Assembly: GCA_025462725.1 (NCBI GenBank)
Contig: JAOAPE010000001.1
Location: 124,001 to 188,000, forward strand
From: Terriglobales bacterium
GTDB lineage: Bacteria; Acidobacteriota; Terriglobia; Terriglobales; Acidobacteriaceae
DNA length: 64,000 nt
Reading direction: 5' to 3'
Below, in pieces: positions 18,426 to 28,013 of the stretch. The notes below the pieces were generated by a model. It was not told the origin of the DNA. It worked only from the letters and a program-made list of their open reading frames with translations, and ran no database searches. Both the position numbers and the translations under genes were made by a program. Within the stretch, counting starts at the first letter, position 1; every line of letters begins with the position of its first letter.

Positions 18426-19157
18426 GTGAAGAAATCAGCAAGAAAACGGGGCCCTCACGCGAGCGCAAAATCAGTGCGGACACTAGCGATTGATGTTGGG
18501 GGCACCGGCATCAAGTCGGTGGTTCTCGACGGAAATGGCAAAGCAGTTTCGGAATTCCTACGGTTGGAAACACCGCATCCGGCGACACCGAAAGCCATTC
18601 TCTCAACGATCGCGGATCTGGCGAAGCGGTCAGCGAAGTTCGATCGGGTAGCGCTCGGATTTCCCGGCGTTGTTCGAAATGGCGAGATTGTCACTGCTCC
18701 GCATCTGCATGACAAGTGGATTCGCGTTCATCTCGATAAGCAGCTTCGCAAATTATTGCGTAAGCCCGCGCGTGTGGCCAATGATGCAGCCGTCCAAGGG
18801 TTCGCCGCGATATCAGGCGAAGGTATCGAGATGGTGATTACGTTGGGGACTTCAATGGGGTCGGCGCTTTACGTTGACGGACACGTTATCCCCAATGAAA
18901 TGGGACACCATCCGTTTCGAAACTCAAAGACTTACGAGGACGAAGTCGGAAATGCGGTGCTGGAGAATATCGGCAAGAAGCGGTGGAACAAGAAGCTGAG
19001 CGCCGTCATCGAGATGCTGGAAAAGACATTCAACTATGATCGCCTCTACATCGGTGGCGGGAACGCAAAAAAGATCACATTGAAGCTGCCACCCAACGTG
19101 CGTCTGATCGACAACAAAGATGGGCTGTATGGTGCGATCGAGTTGTGGAAGAAGTGA
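18426..19157 (+). CDS. ROK-type kinase, polyphosphate-glucokinase-like
   Basis: This encodes 243 residues from a GTG; longer frames would run back into the divergent isomerase gene. The phosphate-binding motif LAIDVGGTGIKSVVLDGNG is of ROK/PpgK type. Other motifs are GFPGVVRNGEIVTAPHL, ANDAAVQGFA with the base Asp, LGTSMGSALYVDG, and NEMGHHPF, followed by TYEDEVGNAVLENIGKKRW. That resembles polyphosphate glucokinases rather than zinc-binding ROK regulators: the CxCGxxGC zinc motif is missing. It probably phosphorylates glucose or an amino sugar. Being divergent from the GlmS-like isomerase gene, it may supply its hexosamine phosphate substrate; this is inference. Confidence 0.8.
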   Translation: MKKSARKRGPHASAKSVRTLAIDVGGTGIKSVVLDGNGKAVSEFLRLETPHPATPKAILSTIADLAKRSAKFDRVALGFPGVVRNGEIVTAPHLHDKWIRVHLDKQLRKLLRKPARVANDAAVQGFAAISGEGIEMVITLGTSMGSALYVDGHVIPNEMGHHPFRNSKTYEDEVGNAVLENIGKKRWNKKLSAVIEMLEKTFNYDRLYIGGGNAKKITLKLPPNVRLIDNKDGLYGAIELWKK

Positions 19158-19255
19158 TTGAGCCCTAGAACACTGGCGAGAGTTGGCGTTCAGGCACATC
19201 CTGAGTTCCGCAATTTACTGGCAACGCGGCACTCTGGCCAGCACTCAAATTGAAA

Positions 19256-20917
19256 ATGAAACTCCGGGCCCAGGTTCCGTTCGCCTCGCTTCTGGCAGTT
19301 GTCCTCGTTACGATTGCTTCAACCGGATGCGGTGGCGGATCACAAGCCGCAACTCCAACACCACAGTCCGGCCCTCCGGTACAAGCTGATCAGGTTACAG
19401 TCACGCTGGCAGGAGCGGGCGCGGGTACCGTTACCAGCAGCCCTTCCGGGATTAGTTGCGGCACAGGGTGCACTGCATCATTCGGCGACGGGAGTACCGT
19501 GCAATTAACCGCATCCCCTGCAACAGGTTCCACATTTGCAGGTTGGGGGGGCGCGTGTAGCGGAACCCAACCCTGTTCATTGACATTAAAGGGCGCGACT
19601 GCAGTCACGGCAACTTTCAGCAAGAGTCTGGGGCTGGCCTCGATCAATCACATTGTCTTCATGCTGCAGGAGAACCGCGGCTTCGAGCATTATTTCGGCT
19701 CTTTGGGCCAGTATCGAGCGGCCCACGGATATGGAGCAGCTACTGACATTGACGGCCTCACGTTCGATGCGCAAGGCGTTGCACAAAATCAAAATCCTAC
19801 CGTGGATGGCACCGGCGTGATCTCGTCGTTTCACCTGATCACGCAATGCGTTGAAAATTCCAGTCCCTCATGGGAGGAATCGCACATTGATTTCAACCGG
19901 CATGACCCTAGTTCCAGCACGGCGCTGTTGGATGGATTCGTTGCCGTGGCTGGAAATGGCGCAGTAAACAACGGCTTTCATGACACGGCGGGTAAGCGTG
20001 TAATGGGCTATTACACTGATGCCGACCTGCCCTACTACTACTTTATGGCCTCCAATTTCGCCACATCTGACCGCTGGTTCTCTCCGGTGATGTCCCGTAC
20101 ACATCCAAATCGGATGTATATGATCGCCGCAACTTCACAGGGCCACGTGTATCCCATTCCACATGGGGGAGCGCAACTCACGGCAAAACCGATTTTCCAA
20201 TTGCTGGATGAGAACCATATCTCCTGGAAAATTTATGTGACCGATCAGATCCGCGGAACCTCTCTTGTCCAGAACAGCTACGTGAATATGTTCACCTATT
20301 CCAATCAGCCGCTCCCTAATGTCGTGCCAATCTCGGAGTATTTGACCGATGTGGCCAATGGCACTTTGCCGCAAGTAGCGATGATCGAAGGCGGTTATGA
20401 CAGCGGAAGAGACGAACATCCCGATATCGATCCCAATTTCCCAGGTGCCCCGATCCAACAAGGCGCGGCATATGTGGCCAGCCTGATCAATGCGTTCATG
20501 GGCAGCCCGTCATGGAAAGATTCAGTATTCATTCTCTCTTACGACGAATTTGGCGGATTTTACGACCACGTTCCGCCTCAGGCCGCCGTCAGTCCAGATG
20601 GCATTGCGCCCACTGATTTTACGGCTACTGATCACCAAAAATTCAACGACGACTTCACGCGAACGGGATATCGCGTCCCGATGATCGTGATCTCCCCGTT
20701 TACGAAAAAGAGTTTCGTTTCGCACACGGTTCGCGACTACACAGCGATACTGAAGCTCATCGAGACAAGATTCAGCCTGCCAAGTTTGACTGCGCGCGAC
20801 GCGGCCCAGGACGATATGACGGAATTTTTTGATTTCGCCGCAGTCCCGTGGGCGACTCCGCCGGCCGCACCCAGCCAGCCTCCTGCAAGTGCTTGCTATA
20901 CGGACCACTTGCCGTAG
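19256..20917 (+). CDS. Phospholipase C/acid phosphatase-type phosphoesterase lipoprotein with N-terminal InlB-like repeat
   Basis: This 553-residue lipoprotein has a signal peptide ending in ASTGC (lipid Cys). Next come a Pro/Thr-rich linker and one divergent InlB B-repeat domain (VTLAGAGAGTVTSSPSG, then FAGWGGACSG). From about residue 125 the phosphoesterase domain of PLC/AcpA type begins: INHIVFMLQENRGFEHYFGS with the catalytic-site Asn-Arg, then SPSWEESHIDFNRH, then YDEFGGFYDHVPPQ. The C-terminus includes RVPMIVISPF and TAILKLIETRF. Known relatives hydrolyse phosphatidylcholine, or dephosphorylate at acid pH. It probably sits on the outer face of the envelope. The linked repeat may bind the wall. 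Confidence 0.85.
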   Translation: MKLRAQVPFASLLAVVLVTIASTGCGGGSQAATPTPQSGPPVQADQVTVTLAGAGAGTVTSSPSGISCGTGCTASFGDGSTVQLTASPATGSTFAGWGGACSGTQPCSLTLKGATAVTATFSKSLGLASINHIVFMLQENRGFEHYFGSLGQYRAAHGYGAATDIDGLTFDAQGVAQNQNPTVDGTGVISSFHLITQCVENSSPSWEESHIDFNRHDPSSSTALLDGFVAVAGNGAVNNGFHDTAGKRVMGYYTDADLPYYYFMASNFATSDRWFSPVMSRTHPNRMYMIAATSQGHVYPIPHGGAQLTAKPIFQLLDENHISWKIYVTDQIRGTSLVQNSYVNMFTYSNQPLPNVVPISEYLTDVANGTLPQVAMIEGGYDSGRDEHPDIDPNFPGAPIQQGAAYVASLINAFMGSPSWKDSVFILSYDEFGGFYDHVPPQAAVSPDGIAPTDFTATDHQKFNDDFTRTGYRVPMIVISPFTKKSFVSHTVRDYTAILKLIETRFSLPSLTARDAAQDDMTEFFDFAAVPWATPPAAPSQPPASACYTDHLP

Positions 20918-21064
20918 ACCGGACTCGCGAGCGTCTCAATCGGATTGGCGTGCCTGCAGAGATTGCAAACCGCAGCGACGGTTTTTGCTCTGGGACTTGT
21001 TGGATCTGTGCTGTTCAGCTACAAATTATCTACACGGCTGAATACTCTCTGCGGGCTTGGATTA

Positions 21065-22963
21065 ATGAAACTCCGAACCACTTCTTGGGCTCTTCTTGTT
21101 GTAATCGTCTTAATCGCCATCGCGGCTTTTTGGCAGATTTGGCGCAACCAAGGCTCTGGGTTGCAAACCGGATACACAAAATATGAGTTTCGAATCCCGA
21201 TGCGGGACGGCGTAAAACTCTTCACTGCTGTTTACGTCCCGAAGGATTCTTCGCAGCTGTTTCCATTCCTGGTGTTTCGCACTCCGTATGGCGTCGCGCC
21301 GAATGGCCCAGATCAGTTCCCGGCCCGTTTGGGTCCGAACGAAGAGTTTGATAAAGCGGGATACATCTTTGTTCTTCAGGACGTTCGAGGGCGATACCAA
21401 TCGGAGGGACAGTTCGTTGAGGTGCGTCCGCATATCGAGCATCCTTCGCCAAAGGACACGGACGAGAGCACCGATATGTATGACACTGTGGAATGGCTAC
21501 TCAAGAATGTGAGTAGGAACAACGGAAAAGTGGGAATCTGGGGATTTTCTTATCCGGGCTTTTTCGTTTCAGCCTCGATCGTGGACTCGCATCCGGCGAT
21601 CAAGGCTGCATCGCCCGAAGCCCCTGTAACGAACCTCTTCGAAGGGGACGACGCCTATCACGGAGGCGCGTTCATGCTCGCCGCTCAGTTTGAGTTCTAT
21701 TCCACATTCTTCAAGCCTCCCAGCGGTGGACCAGAAGTTCCGCCGAGAGATTGGCAGCCATTCGAGTTTGGCACCCAGGACGGCTACAAATATTTTCTGG
21801 AACACGGCCCTGGCCTCCAGCGTATTGCCGCCTTGATAAAGAACCCCTATTTTGAGGAGCCAATGATCCACGACACCGATGGCGACTACTGGCGAGCACG
21901 AGACATTTCAAAGCACATGCATGGGATTAAATGCGCGGTCTTAACCGTAGGTGGATGGTTTGACACCGAGGACCTGGCAGGAACGCTTCGTACCTATCAT
22001 GCAATCGAAAAGCAAAATGCGGGAGCAGAGAACGCGCTCGTGATGGGCCCGTGGAAGCATGGCGATTGGTCTCGCCTGAGTAAGAGTGGGTCTGCAAGTG
22101 TTCGATACAGCGCGGCAGAATATTATCGGCAACAGATCGTGTTCCCCTTTTTTGAGTACTACTTGAAAGGAAAGGGAAATCCTAAGATTGCAGAAGCGAA
22201 TGTCTTCGACACGGGGAGCAATGCATGGAAGCAGTACGAAAACTGGCCTCCCAAAAGCTCGCTGCAGAAGACGATCTATTTGCACGCAAACGGCAAGCTC
22301 TCGTTCATCCCTCCTGCCGCGTCGGAAGCTTCATTCGATGAATACGTGAGCGATCCCACACGTCCGGTGCCCTACATTCCATATCAAGCTACCGATGTTG
22401 CGGCGGAATACATGTTCGCTGATCAGCGATTCGCTTCGAAGCGGAAGGACGTTTTGACTTACGTCAGTGACCCACTAGAGCAGGACGTCACCCTTGCGGG
22501 GCCGGTATCGCCTCATCTTTCAGTTTCGACGAGCGGCAGTGACTCCGACTTCGTTGTGAAGCTGATAGACATCTTCCCTGGAGACGATCAGTCCCCAGCA
22601 GTTCAAGAACGAAAAAATTTGGAACTGCCCGTTGAAGCGAAATCGCCTGGGTATGCAGAACTCGTGCGAGGGGAGCCGTTCAGAGCAAAGTTCCGCGAGT
22701 CACTTTCTAACCCGCAATCCCTGACGCCAAATACGGTGACCGCAGTTGCTTTCGATATGCCGGACGTGAACCACACATTCAAGCGGGGACATCGCATATC
22801 CGTGCAGATTCAGAGTTCGTGGTTTCCACTCACAGACTTAAATCCACAAAAATTTATGACCATTCCGGAAGCGAAGCCCTCTGACTTTGTGAAAGCAACG
22901 GAGCGGGTGTATCACACGCCGCAAGCGGCATCGGGGATTGTGGTGCAGGTGATGCCGCAGTAG
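21065..22963 (+). CDS. CocE/NonD-family hydrolase with N-terminal signal anchor
   Basis: This encodes 632 residues from the ATG that directly precedes a hydrophobic anchor (WALLVVIVLIAIAAFW); the frame itself opens 40 codons earlier. The alpha/beta-hydrolase part carries IPMRDGVKLFTAVYVPKD, GYIFVLQDVRGRYQSEGQF, the nucleophile elbow IWGFSYPGFF (Ser), and GGWFDTEDLA near the acid. The C-terminal jelly roll contains PVSPHLSVSTSGSDSDFVVK, then FKRGHRISVQIQSSWFP. The family cleaves esters, amides or X-Pro peptides (cocaine esterase, glutaryl-7-ACA acylase, PepX). The substrate is unknown. It acts outside the cytoplasmic membrane. Confidence 0.88.
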   Translation: MKLRTTSWALLVVIVLIAIAAFWQIWRNQGSGLQTGYTKYEFRIPMRDGVKLFTAVYVPKDSSQLFPFLVFRTPYGVAPNGPDQFPARLGPNEEFDKAGYIFVLQDVRGRYQSEGQFVEVRPHIEHPSPKDTDESTDMYDTVEWLLKNVSRNNGKVGIWGFSYPGFFVSASIVDSHPAIKAASPEAPVTNLFEGDDAYHGGAFMLAAQFEFYSTFFKPPSGGPEVPPRDWQPFEFGTQDGYKYFLEHGPGLQRIAALIKNPYFEEPMIHDTDGDYWRARDISKHMHGIKCAVLTVGGWFDTEDLAGTLRTYHAIEKQNAGAENALVMGPWKHGDWSRLSKSGSASVRYSAAEYYRQQIVFPFFEYYLKGKGNPKIAEANVFDTGSNAWKQYENWPPKSSLQKTIYLHANGKLSFIPPAASEASFDEYVSDPTRPVPYIPYQATDVAAEYMFADQRFASKRKDVLTYVSDPLEQDVTLAGPVSPHLSVSTSGSDSDFVVKLIDIFPGDDQSPAVQERKNLELPVEAKSPGYAELVRGEPFRAKFRESLSNPQSLTPNTVTAVAFDMPDVNHTFKRGHRISVQIQSSWFPLTDLNPQKFMTIPEAKPSDFVKATERVYHTPQAASGIVVQVMPQ

Positions 22964-22970
22964 GAGGGAT

Positions 22971-23047
<77 letters not shown>

Positions 23048-23079
23048 ACACTTTCGAAAGACATTGTACCGCTACGACG

Positions 23080-24528
23080 CTACAGGATGTAACGCGACAG
23101 ATCCTGGTCTTTGACGATATCGGCCAGCATCTTCTTCACGTATGCGGCATCGATAGTCACGTTCTTGTTCTCAACCTCTGATGCGGTAAAGCTGATCTCG
23201 TCCAGCGTCTTTTCCATGATGGTGTGCAGACGCCGCGCGCCGATGTTCTCAGTAGTCTCATTCACGCGGAATGCAAAACGGGCGATCTCATCCAGCGCAT
23301 CGCTTGTGAATTCCAGTTTCAGTCCTTCAGTTTCAAGCAGCGCCGTGTATTGCTTCACCAGCGATGACTTTGGCTCGGTCAGGATTCTAATGAAGTCTTC
23401 CATCGTGAGTGACTGCAATTCCACACGGATGGGGAAACGTCCTTGCAATTCCGGGATCAGATCACTGGGCTTCGAAACGTGAAATGCGCCCGCGGCCACG
23501 AAGAGGATGTGGTCGGTGCGCACCATGCCGTATCGCGTGTTCACGGTGGTTCCTTCGACGATAGGCAGGATGTCACGTTGGACGCCTTCGCGCGAAACAT
23601 CAGGACCGTGTCCGCCTTCGCGCCCGGCTATCTTGTCAATTTCGTCCAGGAAGATGATTCCGGATTGCTCGACGCGGTCGACGGCCGTACGGGTGACCTG
23701 GTCCATGTCAATCAGGCGCGTCTCTTCTTCCTGAATGAGATATTCGAATGCCTCTGACACTTTCATCTTGCGCTTCTTCGTGCGCTGGCCGAAGAGACTG
23801 GGCAGCATGTCTTTCAGGTTGATGTCCATCTCTTCAACGCCTTGGTTGGAGATGATCTCGAAAGACGGAGAATTGCGCTCGCGGACATCGAGTTCGACAA
23901 TACGCTCGTCGAGTTTGCCTTCGCGCAGTTGCTGGCGAAGTTTCTCGCGAGTGCGATGTTGCGAATCGCCCCCAGAATTGGAATTTGAGTGCGATGCGAC
24001 GCCCGGAATCTCTGCGGAAGATGATATGACGGCGTCGGGAATGGAACTCTGATTTGTGGTGGGCTGCGAGGGCGGAAGCAGTGCATCGAGCAATCGCTCT
24101 TCCGCATTTAACTCTGCTTTGTCCTGCACGTCTTCGAGTTTCTCTTCGCGGACCATGTCAATGGCGACTTCGACCAAATCGCGGATCATGGATTCCACAT
24201 CACGTCCGACGTATCCGACCTCAGTGAACTTCGAAGCTTCCACTTTCATGAAAGGAGAATTCGCCAACTTCGCCAGACGACGCGCAATCTCCGTCTTGCC
24301 CACGCCCGTGGGCCCGATCATGATGATGTTCTTAGGCATGATCTCTTCCGCCAACTCCGGCGAAAGCTTCTGGCGGCGCATGCGGTTACGCAGGGCGATG
24401 GCGACTGCCCGCTTCGCCTGATGCTGCCCGACTACGTATTTGTCCAACTCAGTAACGATCTCGCGCGGAGTGAGCTCATCCAACGCTATCGCTTGTTCAT
24501 CTGCTGTTGCGGGTAAGTAAATCGCCAA
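23080..24528 (-). CDS. hslU: ATP-dependent protease ATPase subunit HslU (ClpY)
   Basis: This 482-residue AAA+ unfoldase has Walker A GPTGVGKT (72-79), Walker [12 protein letters not shown], and sensor/arginine-finger regions such as [12 protein letters not shown]. It ends in the DLSRYIL tail that docks into HslV. The I-domain carries a low-complexity insert at about residues 152-193 (Pro, Ser, Thr, Asn, Gly), which makes the protein about 40 residues longer than the usual 440. HslU hexamers feed unfolded proteins into HslV in the cytosol. It is the third gene of a line hslV, DUF3052, hslU and is followed by tRNA-Arg. Confidence 0.96.
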   Translation of the reverse strand: MAIYLPATADEQAIALDELTPREIVTELDKYVVGQHQAKRAVAIALRNRMRRQKLSPELAEEIMPKNIIMIGPTGVGKTEIARRLAKLANSPFMKVEASKFTEVGYVGRDVESMIRDLVEVAIDMVREEKLEDVQDKAELNAEERLLDALLPPSQPTTNQSSIPDAVISSSAEIPGVASHSNSNSGGDSQHRTREKLRQQLREGKLDERIVELDVRERNSPSFEIISNQGVEEMDINLKDMLPSLFGQRTKKRKMKVSEAFEYLIQEEETRLIDMDQVTRTAVDRVEQSGIIFLDEIDKIAGREGGHGPDVSREGVQRDILPIVEGTTVNTRYGMVRTDHILFVAAGAFHVSKPSDLIPELQGRFPIRVELQSLTMEDFIRILTEPKSSLVKQYTALLETEGLKLEFTSDALDEIARFAFRVNETTENIGARRLHTIMEKTLDEISFTASEVENKNVTIDAAYVKKMLADIVKDQDLSRYIL

Positions 24529-24564
24529 CTTTAATGCTCCTGATGATTCCAGCGCGTTGCGGCG

Positions 24565-24984
24565 CTACTTCCTGTCCTTGACCGGGATGACAAATTTCAA
24601 TCCCGACCAGATTTCGTTTATCGCGCAGACCTTGATATCTACCAACCCGATCGCAAGCCCGCAGTCGCGGATGATGTTCTCGTTGAGGTCAGTTTCTACT
24701 CCAGATGCTCTCTTCGGCCATGCAGTCCAGATCATTCCGGATTGCGTGATCTTAGATTTCAACTTCGGGAGTTGCTTTTCGAGTGTCGCCTGATTTTTCA
24801 AAAAGACGAGCACCACGTTCAACGCTCCGGGCCTGCTCTTTTCTTCGGCGGAAACGAACTCTACATCCGCTGGAAGGCCGATTAACTCTTTCGGAAATGC
24901 GAGCGGCTCATTCACCAAGGCCACACGGTCGCCGGACTTGATGCCAAACTTTTGCACAAGCGGAGTTCCCGAATATCCCGCCAA
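24565..24984 (-). CDS. DUF3052-family protein between hslV and hslU
   Basis: This encodes 139 residues. The sequence (AGYSGTPLVQKFGIKSGDRV, then LPADVEFV, then LVFLKNQATLEKQLPKLK, SGMIWTAWPKRASGVETDLN, VGLVDIKVCAINEIWSGLKF) matches the DUF3052 pattern, whose function is not established. There is no membrane segment or signal. It begins 8 bases after the hslV stop and ends 36 bases before hslU, so it lies within the protease operon. A link to proteolysis is possible but unproven; it may be a passenger. Confidence 0.85.
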   Translation of the reverse strand: MAGYSGTPLVQKFGIKSGDRVALVNEPLAFPKELIGLPADVEFVSAEEKSRPGALNVVLVFLKNQATLEKQLPKLKSKITQSGMIWTAWPKRASGVETDLNENIIRDCGLAIGLVDIKVCAINEIWSGLKFVIPVKDRK

Positions 24985-24992
24985 TCCAACTC

Positions 24993-25535
24993 CTATAATT
25001 CTTCGATCGTAATCACATCGTTGGTGTAGATGCAGATGTCACCGGCGATCTTCATCGCTTCTTCTGCGATCTTGCGCGCAGAAAGCTCAGTGTTCTTGAT
25101 CAATGCCCGCGCGGCTGCCGTGGCATAAGCTCCGCCGCTGCCGATTGCCGCAATCCCCTCATCCGGTTCGATAACGTCTCCACCGCCGCTGATGAGAAAT
25201 GTTTGATTCACATCCGCGACTATGAGCAGAGCTTCCAAATGGCGAAGGATCTTGTCCGTCCGCCAGTCCTTGCCTAGCTCTACAGCCGAGCGGCTGATGT
25301 TTCCGCTGTACTGCTCGAGCTTGGCCTCGAATCGGCCGAAGAGATTGAATGCGTCTGCCGTGGAGCCGGCGAAGCCAGCGATGATCTTGTCGTTGTAAAG
25401 CCGGCGGACTTTCTTTGCCGAATGTTTGATGACGCCCTCGCCGAGCGTGACTTGTCCGTCAGCGGCAACCACGACTTTGCCGTCGCGGCGCACACAAAGG
25501 ACGGTGGTTGACCGTATAGCTTGCCTTTTTGCCAT
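24993..25535 (-). CDS. hslV: ATP-dependent protease peptidase subunit HslV
   Basis: This is a 180-residue proteasome-like peptidase. The catalytic threonine is expected at the start of [20 protein letters not shown], after a propeptide MAKRQAIRS that is longer than the single Met of E. coli. Further motifs are the active-site Lys in [11 protein letters not shown], the [10 protein letters not shown] strand and [18 protein letters not shown]. It forms a double ring and degrades proteins unfolded by HslU. It is the first gene of the minus-strand operon; a divergent ogt gene starts about 115 bases upstream, so promoters for both should lie in that gap. Confidence 0.97.
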   Translation of the reverse strand: MAKRQAIRSTTVLCVRRDGKVVVAADGQVTLGEGVIKHSAKKVRRLYNDKIIAGFAGSTADAFNLFGRFEAKLEQYSGNISRSAVELGKDWRTDKILRHLEALLIVADVNQTFLISGGGDVIEPDEGIAAIGSGGAYATAAARALIKNTELSARKIAEEAMKIAGDICIYTNDVITIEEL

Positions 25536-25650
25536 ATGCGTAATCTCTGATTATACGGGTTTTTGCGGCAGAGGCACGGATGGCCGAAATCGGACTTCAA
25601 TAGCAAGATTCGGAATGCGAAGGGAGCCACCATCCTCTAGAATTTGGCCT

Positions 25651-26253
25651 ATGAAGCGGACTAAAGAAAAAAGAAAATGCTCGATGCACCAGTTCCCTAC
25701 CCCTATCTGTGACGTTGTTGCTGCAGTGAACTCGAGCGGCAAAGTGATATTTCTCTATTTTCTTGGGAATCGCGATCGCGATCAGTTGGTTGCGGAACTG
25801 GAGTCATGGGGCTATGAAGCTGAGTGCAATGCTGAGGCTGCAGCGGATGTTGAACGCCAGGTCAGCGAGTACTTCAGTGGCACTCGTAAAGTTTTTGATC
25901 TGGCTCTCGCGCCGGAAGGCACTCCATTTCAGCAGCGGGTGTGGCAAGAACTGCTGACCATCCCCTTTGGCGAGACGATGAGTTATGGTGAACTCGCTAC
26001 TCGAGTGGGTAATCCGAAGGCTTCGCGGGCAGTGGGTGGTGCGAACGGGGAGAATCCTATTTCGCTGATCATCCCTTGCCATCGTGTGATCGGGACGGAT
26101 CGCTCGCTCACTGGCTACGGTGGCGGACTCAATGTCAAAGAAGCGCTGTTGAATCACGAAGGAGCGAAGTTTACTGCGGGATCACGACCGCGGAGTGCGA
26201 CGAAAGAACCGTTGCAAGCTGAACTTGGGCTCGCCGTCAGCCATGAAAATTAA
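25651..26253 (+). CDS. ogt: Methylated-DNA--[protein]-cysteine S-methyltransferase
   Basis: This encodes 200 residues. The C-terminal DNA-binding/transfer domain is TPFQQRVWQELLTIPFGETM, then YGELATRVGNPKASRAVGGAN, then the acceptor motif IIPCHRVIG with Cys143. It takes O6-alkyl groups from guanine in a single-turnover reaction. The N-terminal domain is the usual ribonuclease-like lid. Families normally end after LLNHEG; here about 30 extra residues follow, and they overlap the 3' end of the convergent DoxX gene by 72 bases. The ATG at the chosen position is the first in the frame beyond the hslV promoter; a Met 11 codons later is the alternative. Confidence 0.92.
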   Translation: MKRTKEKRKCSMHQFPTPICDVVAAVNSSGKVIFLYFLGNRDRDQLVAELESWGYEAECNAEAAADVERQVSEYFSGTRKVFDLALAPEGTPFQQRVWQELLTIPFGETMSYGELATRVGNPKASRAVGGANGENPISLIIPCHRVIGTDRSLTGYGGGLNVKEALLNHEGAKFTAGSRPRSATKEPLQAELGLAVSHEN

Positions 26254-26673
26254 GAAGAGCAGCAGCGGACAGATGTGATCGAGTTGCGCACCGAGATATT
26301 GCCAGACGCGCGCGTTGGCACCCACGCCGTTCCACTCTGACAGCAACAGATTCAGCATCATGAATACGCCGCCCACGGCAGCTGGCCTGACCATCACTCC
26401 CGTGACCAGAGCGATTCCCACCATTAGTTCTCCAGCGCCGAATAAATATCCGAACGCAGTGGCGTGCGGCATAACCACTTTCTCCAGGAATGGCCTATAC
26501 CAGTGCACGACCATGTTGCCGTCGAGAAATCCGGAGAGGTATTTCTGCATGCCACCGTGCGCGAATTCCGGGTCGGCGATCTTGTATTCACCGAACAGAA
26601 TGAAGATCACGCCCATGACCACGCGCACTAGCGCAATCATCCATTTCAGTCCGCGTTGAGACCCGTCGCGCAT
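26182..26673 (-). CDS. DoxX-family membrane protein
   Basis: This encodes 163 residues with four hydrophobic helices: LKWMIALVRVVMGVIFILFG, ATAFGYLFGAGELMVGIALV, VRPAAVGGVFMMLNLLL and LDHICPLLLFLIFM. The GAGELMVGIAL motif is characteristic of DoxX-type proteins. Members take part in thiosulfate-quinone oxidoreduction in archaea or in redox stress in mycobacteria, but most have no known role. The 3' end overlaps the ogt coding region on the other strand. No neighbour hints at a pathway. Confidence 0.82.
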   Translation of the reverse strand: MRDGSQRGLKWMIALVRVVMGVIFILFGEYKIADPEFAHGGMQKYLSGFLDGNMVVHWYRPFLEKVVMPHATAFGYLFGAGELMVGIALVTGVMVRPAAVGGVFMMLNLLLSEWNGVGANARVWQYLGAQLDHICPLLLFLIFMADGEPKFSLQRFFRRTPRS

Positions 26674-26769
26674 CTCAGAATCATACCCCTGGAATTTCCA
26701 CGCGCGCAGTAACCGCAGTTGTACTCCCTTCGTGCGAGGCTGCTCCGATACAATCCTCCTTCACCCTAG

Positions 26770-28008
26770 ATGGAACTCAAGGCCAAGCGCACGCTCATAA
26801 TCCTTTCGATCGCAGAGTTATTGGCGATGTCACTGTGGTTCGCCGGAACTGCGGTGTTGCCGCAACTTGCTCAAATCTGGAAAGCGGATTTAGGCGTGAG
26901 CGCGTGGCTCACCTTGGCCGTGCAGTTGGGGTTTGTGGTTGGAGCTTTGTTGCTCGCCACGTTTAATATTTCGGATGTCTTTCACGCGCCCCGCGTGCTC
27001 GCCGTCAGCGCAGTTGCCGGAGCACTTTTCAACGCTGGCTTCGCATTCACCGCCGACCACAATATTGCGCTCGCGATAATTCTGCGGTTTCTTACAGGAG
27101 CAACGCTTGCAGGCACTTATCCCACCGGCATGAAGATACTCGCGGGATGGTTTCGTCAGGGACGCGGCTTAGCTCTCGGCATTCTCGTAGGTGCACTGGC
27201 GATAGGCTCTGCGCTTCCGCACGGGGTGAATGCGGTTAAAGGCATTGGTGCGGAGAGCTGGCGATTGGTCGTGCTCTCGAGCAGCGTGCTGGCCCTGATT
27301 GCAGCTGCGCTAGTTGCTTTTTTCGTTAACGAGGGACCGTACGCTGCGGCATCACCGCCGTTTGAATTCCGGCAAGTCACGGAGATACTTTCATTCCGCA
27401 ATCGCAGATTGGGACTCGCGAATCTCGGCTACCTGGGACATATGTGGGAGCTCTACTCTCTTTGGGGTTGGGTGGCGCTTCTGCTGAGGCAATCGGCAAT
27501 CGCCAGTGATGCACAGACACAATCCATAAAAGCGCTTTCGTTCATGGTGATCGCAGTGGGTTCGATCGGGTGTTGGTGGGCAGGACACGCCAGCGATCGC
27601 GCCGTGCCTAATCGATTGGCGCTAATCTCGGATCATCAGAGCCGAGTGCGACAGCGCTCACGCGTGACTATCATCGCAATGGGAGTTAGCGGCATCTGCT
27701 GTTTGCTTACGGCCGCGCTATTTCGCCACTTTTACATTGTCGTTGCGATTTCAATCATCTGGGGAATTTCCGTAGTTGCCGACTCCGCGCAATTTTCCGC
27801 GATCATCAGCGAAGTCTCTGACCCGCGATACGTTGGAACCGCGCTCACCCTGCAAACCGCCATGGGCTTCCTGCTTACCGTAATATCGATTCGGCTGACC
27901 GCAGCTATTGGCGAACGTGCAGGATGGCAGTGGGCAGCGGCAAGTCTGGCGATCGGGCCGGCGATGGGGATTTGGGCGATGGTGAAGCTGAATAGCGCGA
28001 GCGAGTGA
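26770..28008 (+). CDS. Major facilitator superfamily transporter
   Basis: This encodes 412 residues with about 12 predicted helices, starting LIILSIAELLAMSLWFAGTA, with charged loops between them. The loop after helix 2 is short, and GATLAGTYPTGMKILAGWFRQGRGLALG matches the helix 4-5 region of nitrate/oxalate-like or sugar-phosphate MFS porters (G-x-x-W-F-x-x-x-x-R-G). A substrate cannot be named. It is convergent with the iron-permease-like gene, 5 bases apart, and has its own start preceded by about 95 bases of intergenic DNA. Confidence 0.85.
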   Translation: MELKAKRTLIILSIAELLAMSLWFAGTAVLPQLAQIWKADLGVSAWLTLAVQLGFVVGALLLATFNISDVFHAPRVLAVSAVAGALFNAGFAFTADHNIALAIILRFLTGATLAGTYPTGMKILAGWFRQGRGLALGILVGALAIGSALPHGVNAVKGIGAESWRLVVLSSSVLALIAAALVAFFVNEGPYAAASPPFEFRQVTEILSFRNRRLGLANLGYLGHMWELYSLWGWVALLLRQSAIASDAQTQSIKALSFMVIAVGSIGCWWAGHASDRAVPNRLALISDHQSRVRQRSRVTIIAMGVSGICCLLTAALFRHFYIVVAISIIWGISVVADSAQFSAIISEVSDPRYVGTALTLQTAMGFLLTVISIRLTAAIGERAGWQWAAASLAIGPAMGIWAMVKLNSASE

Positions 28009-28013
28009 CGTGG

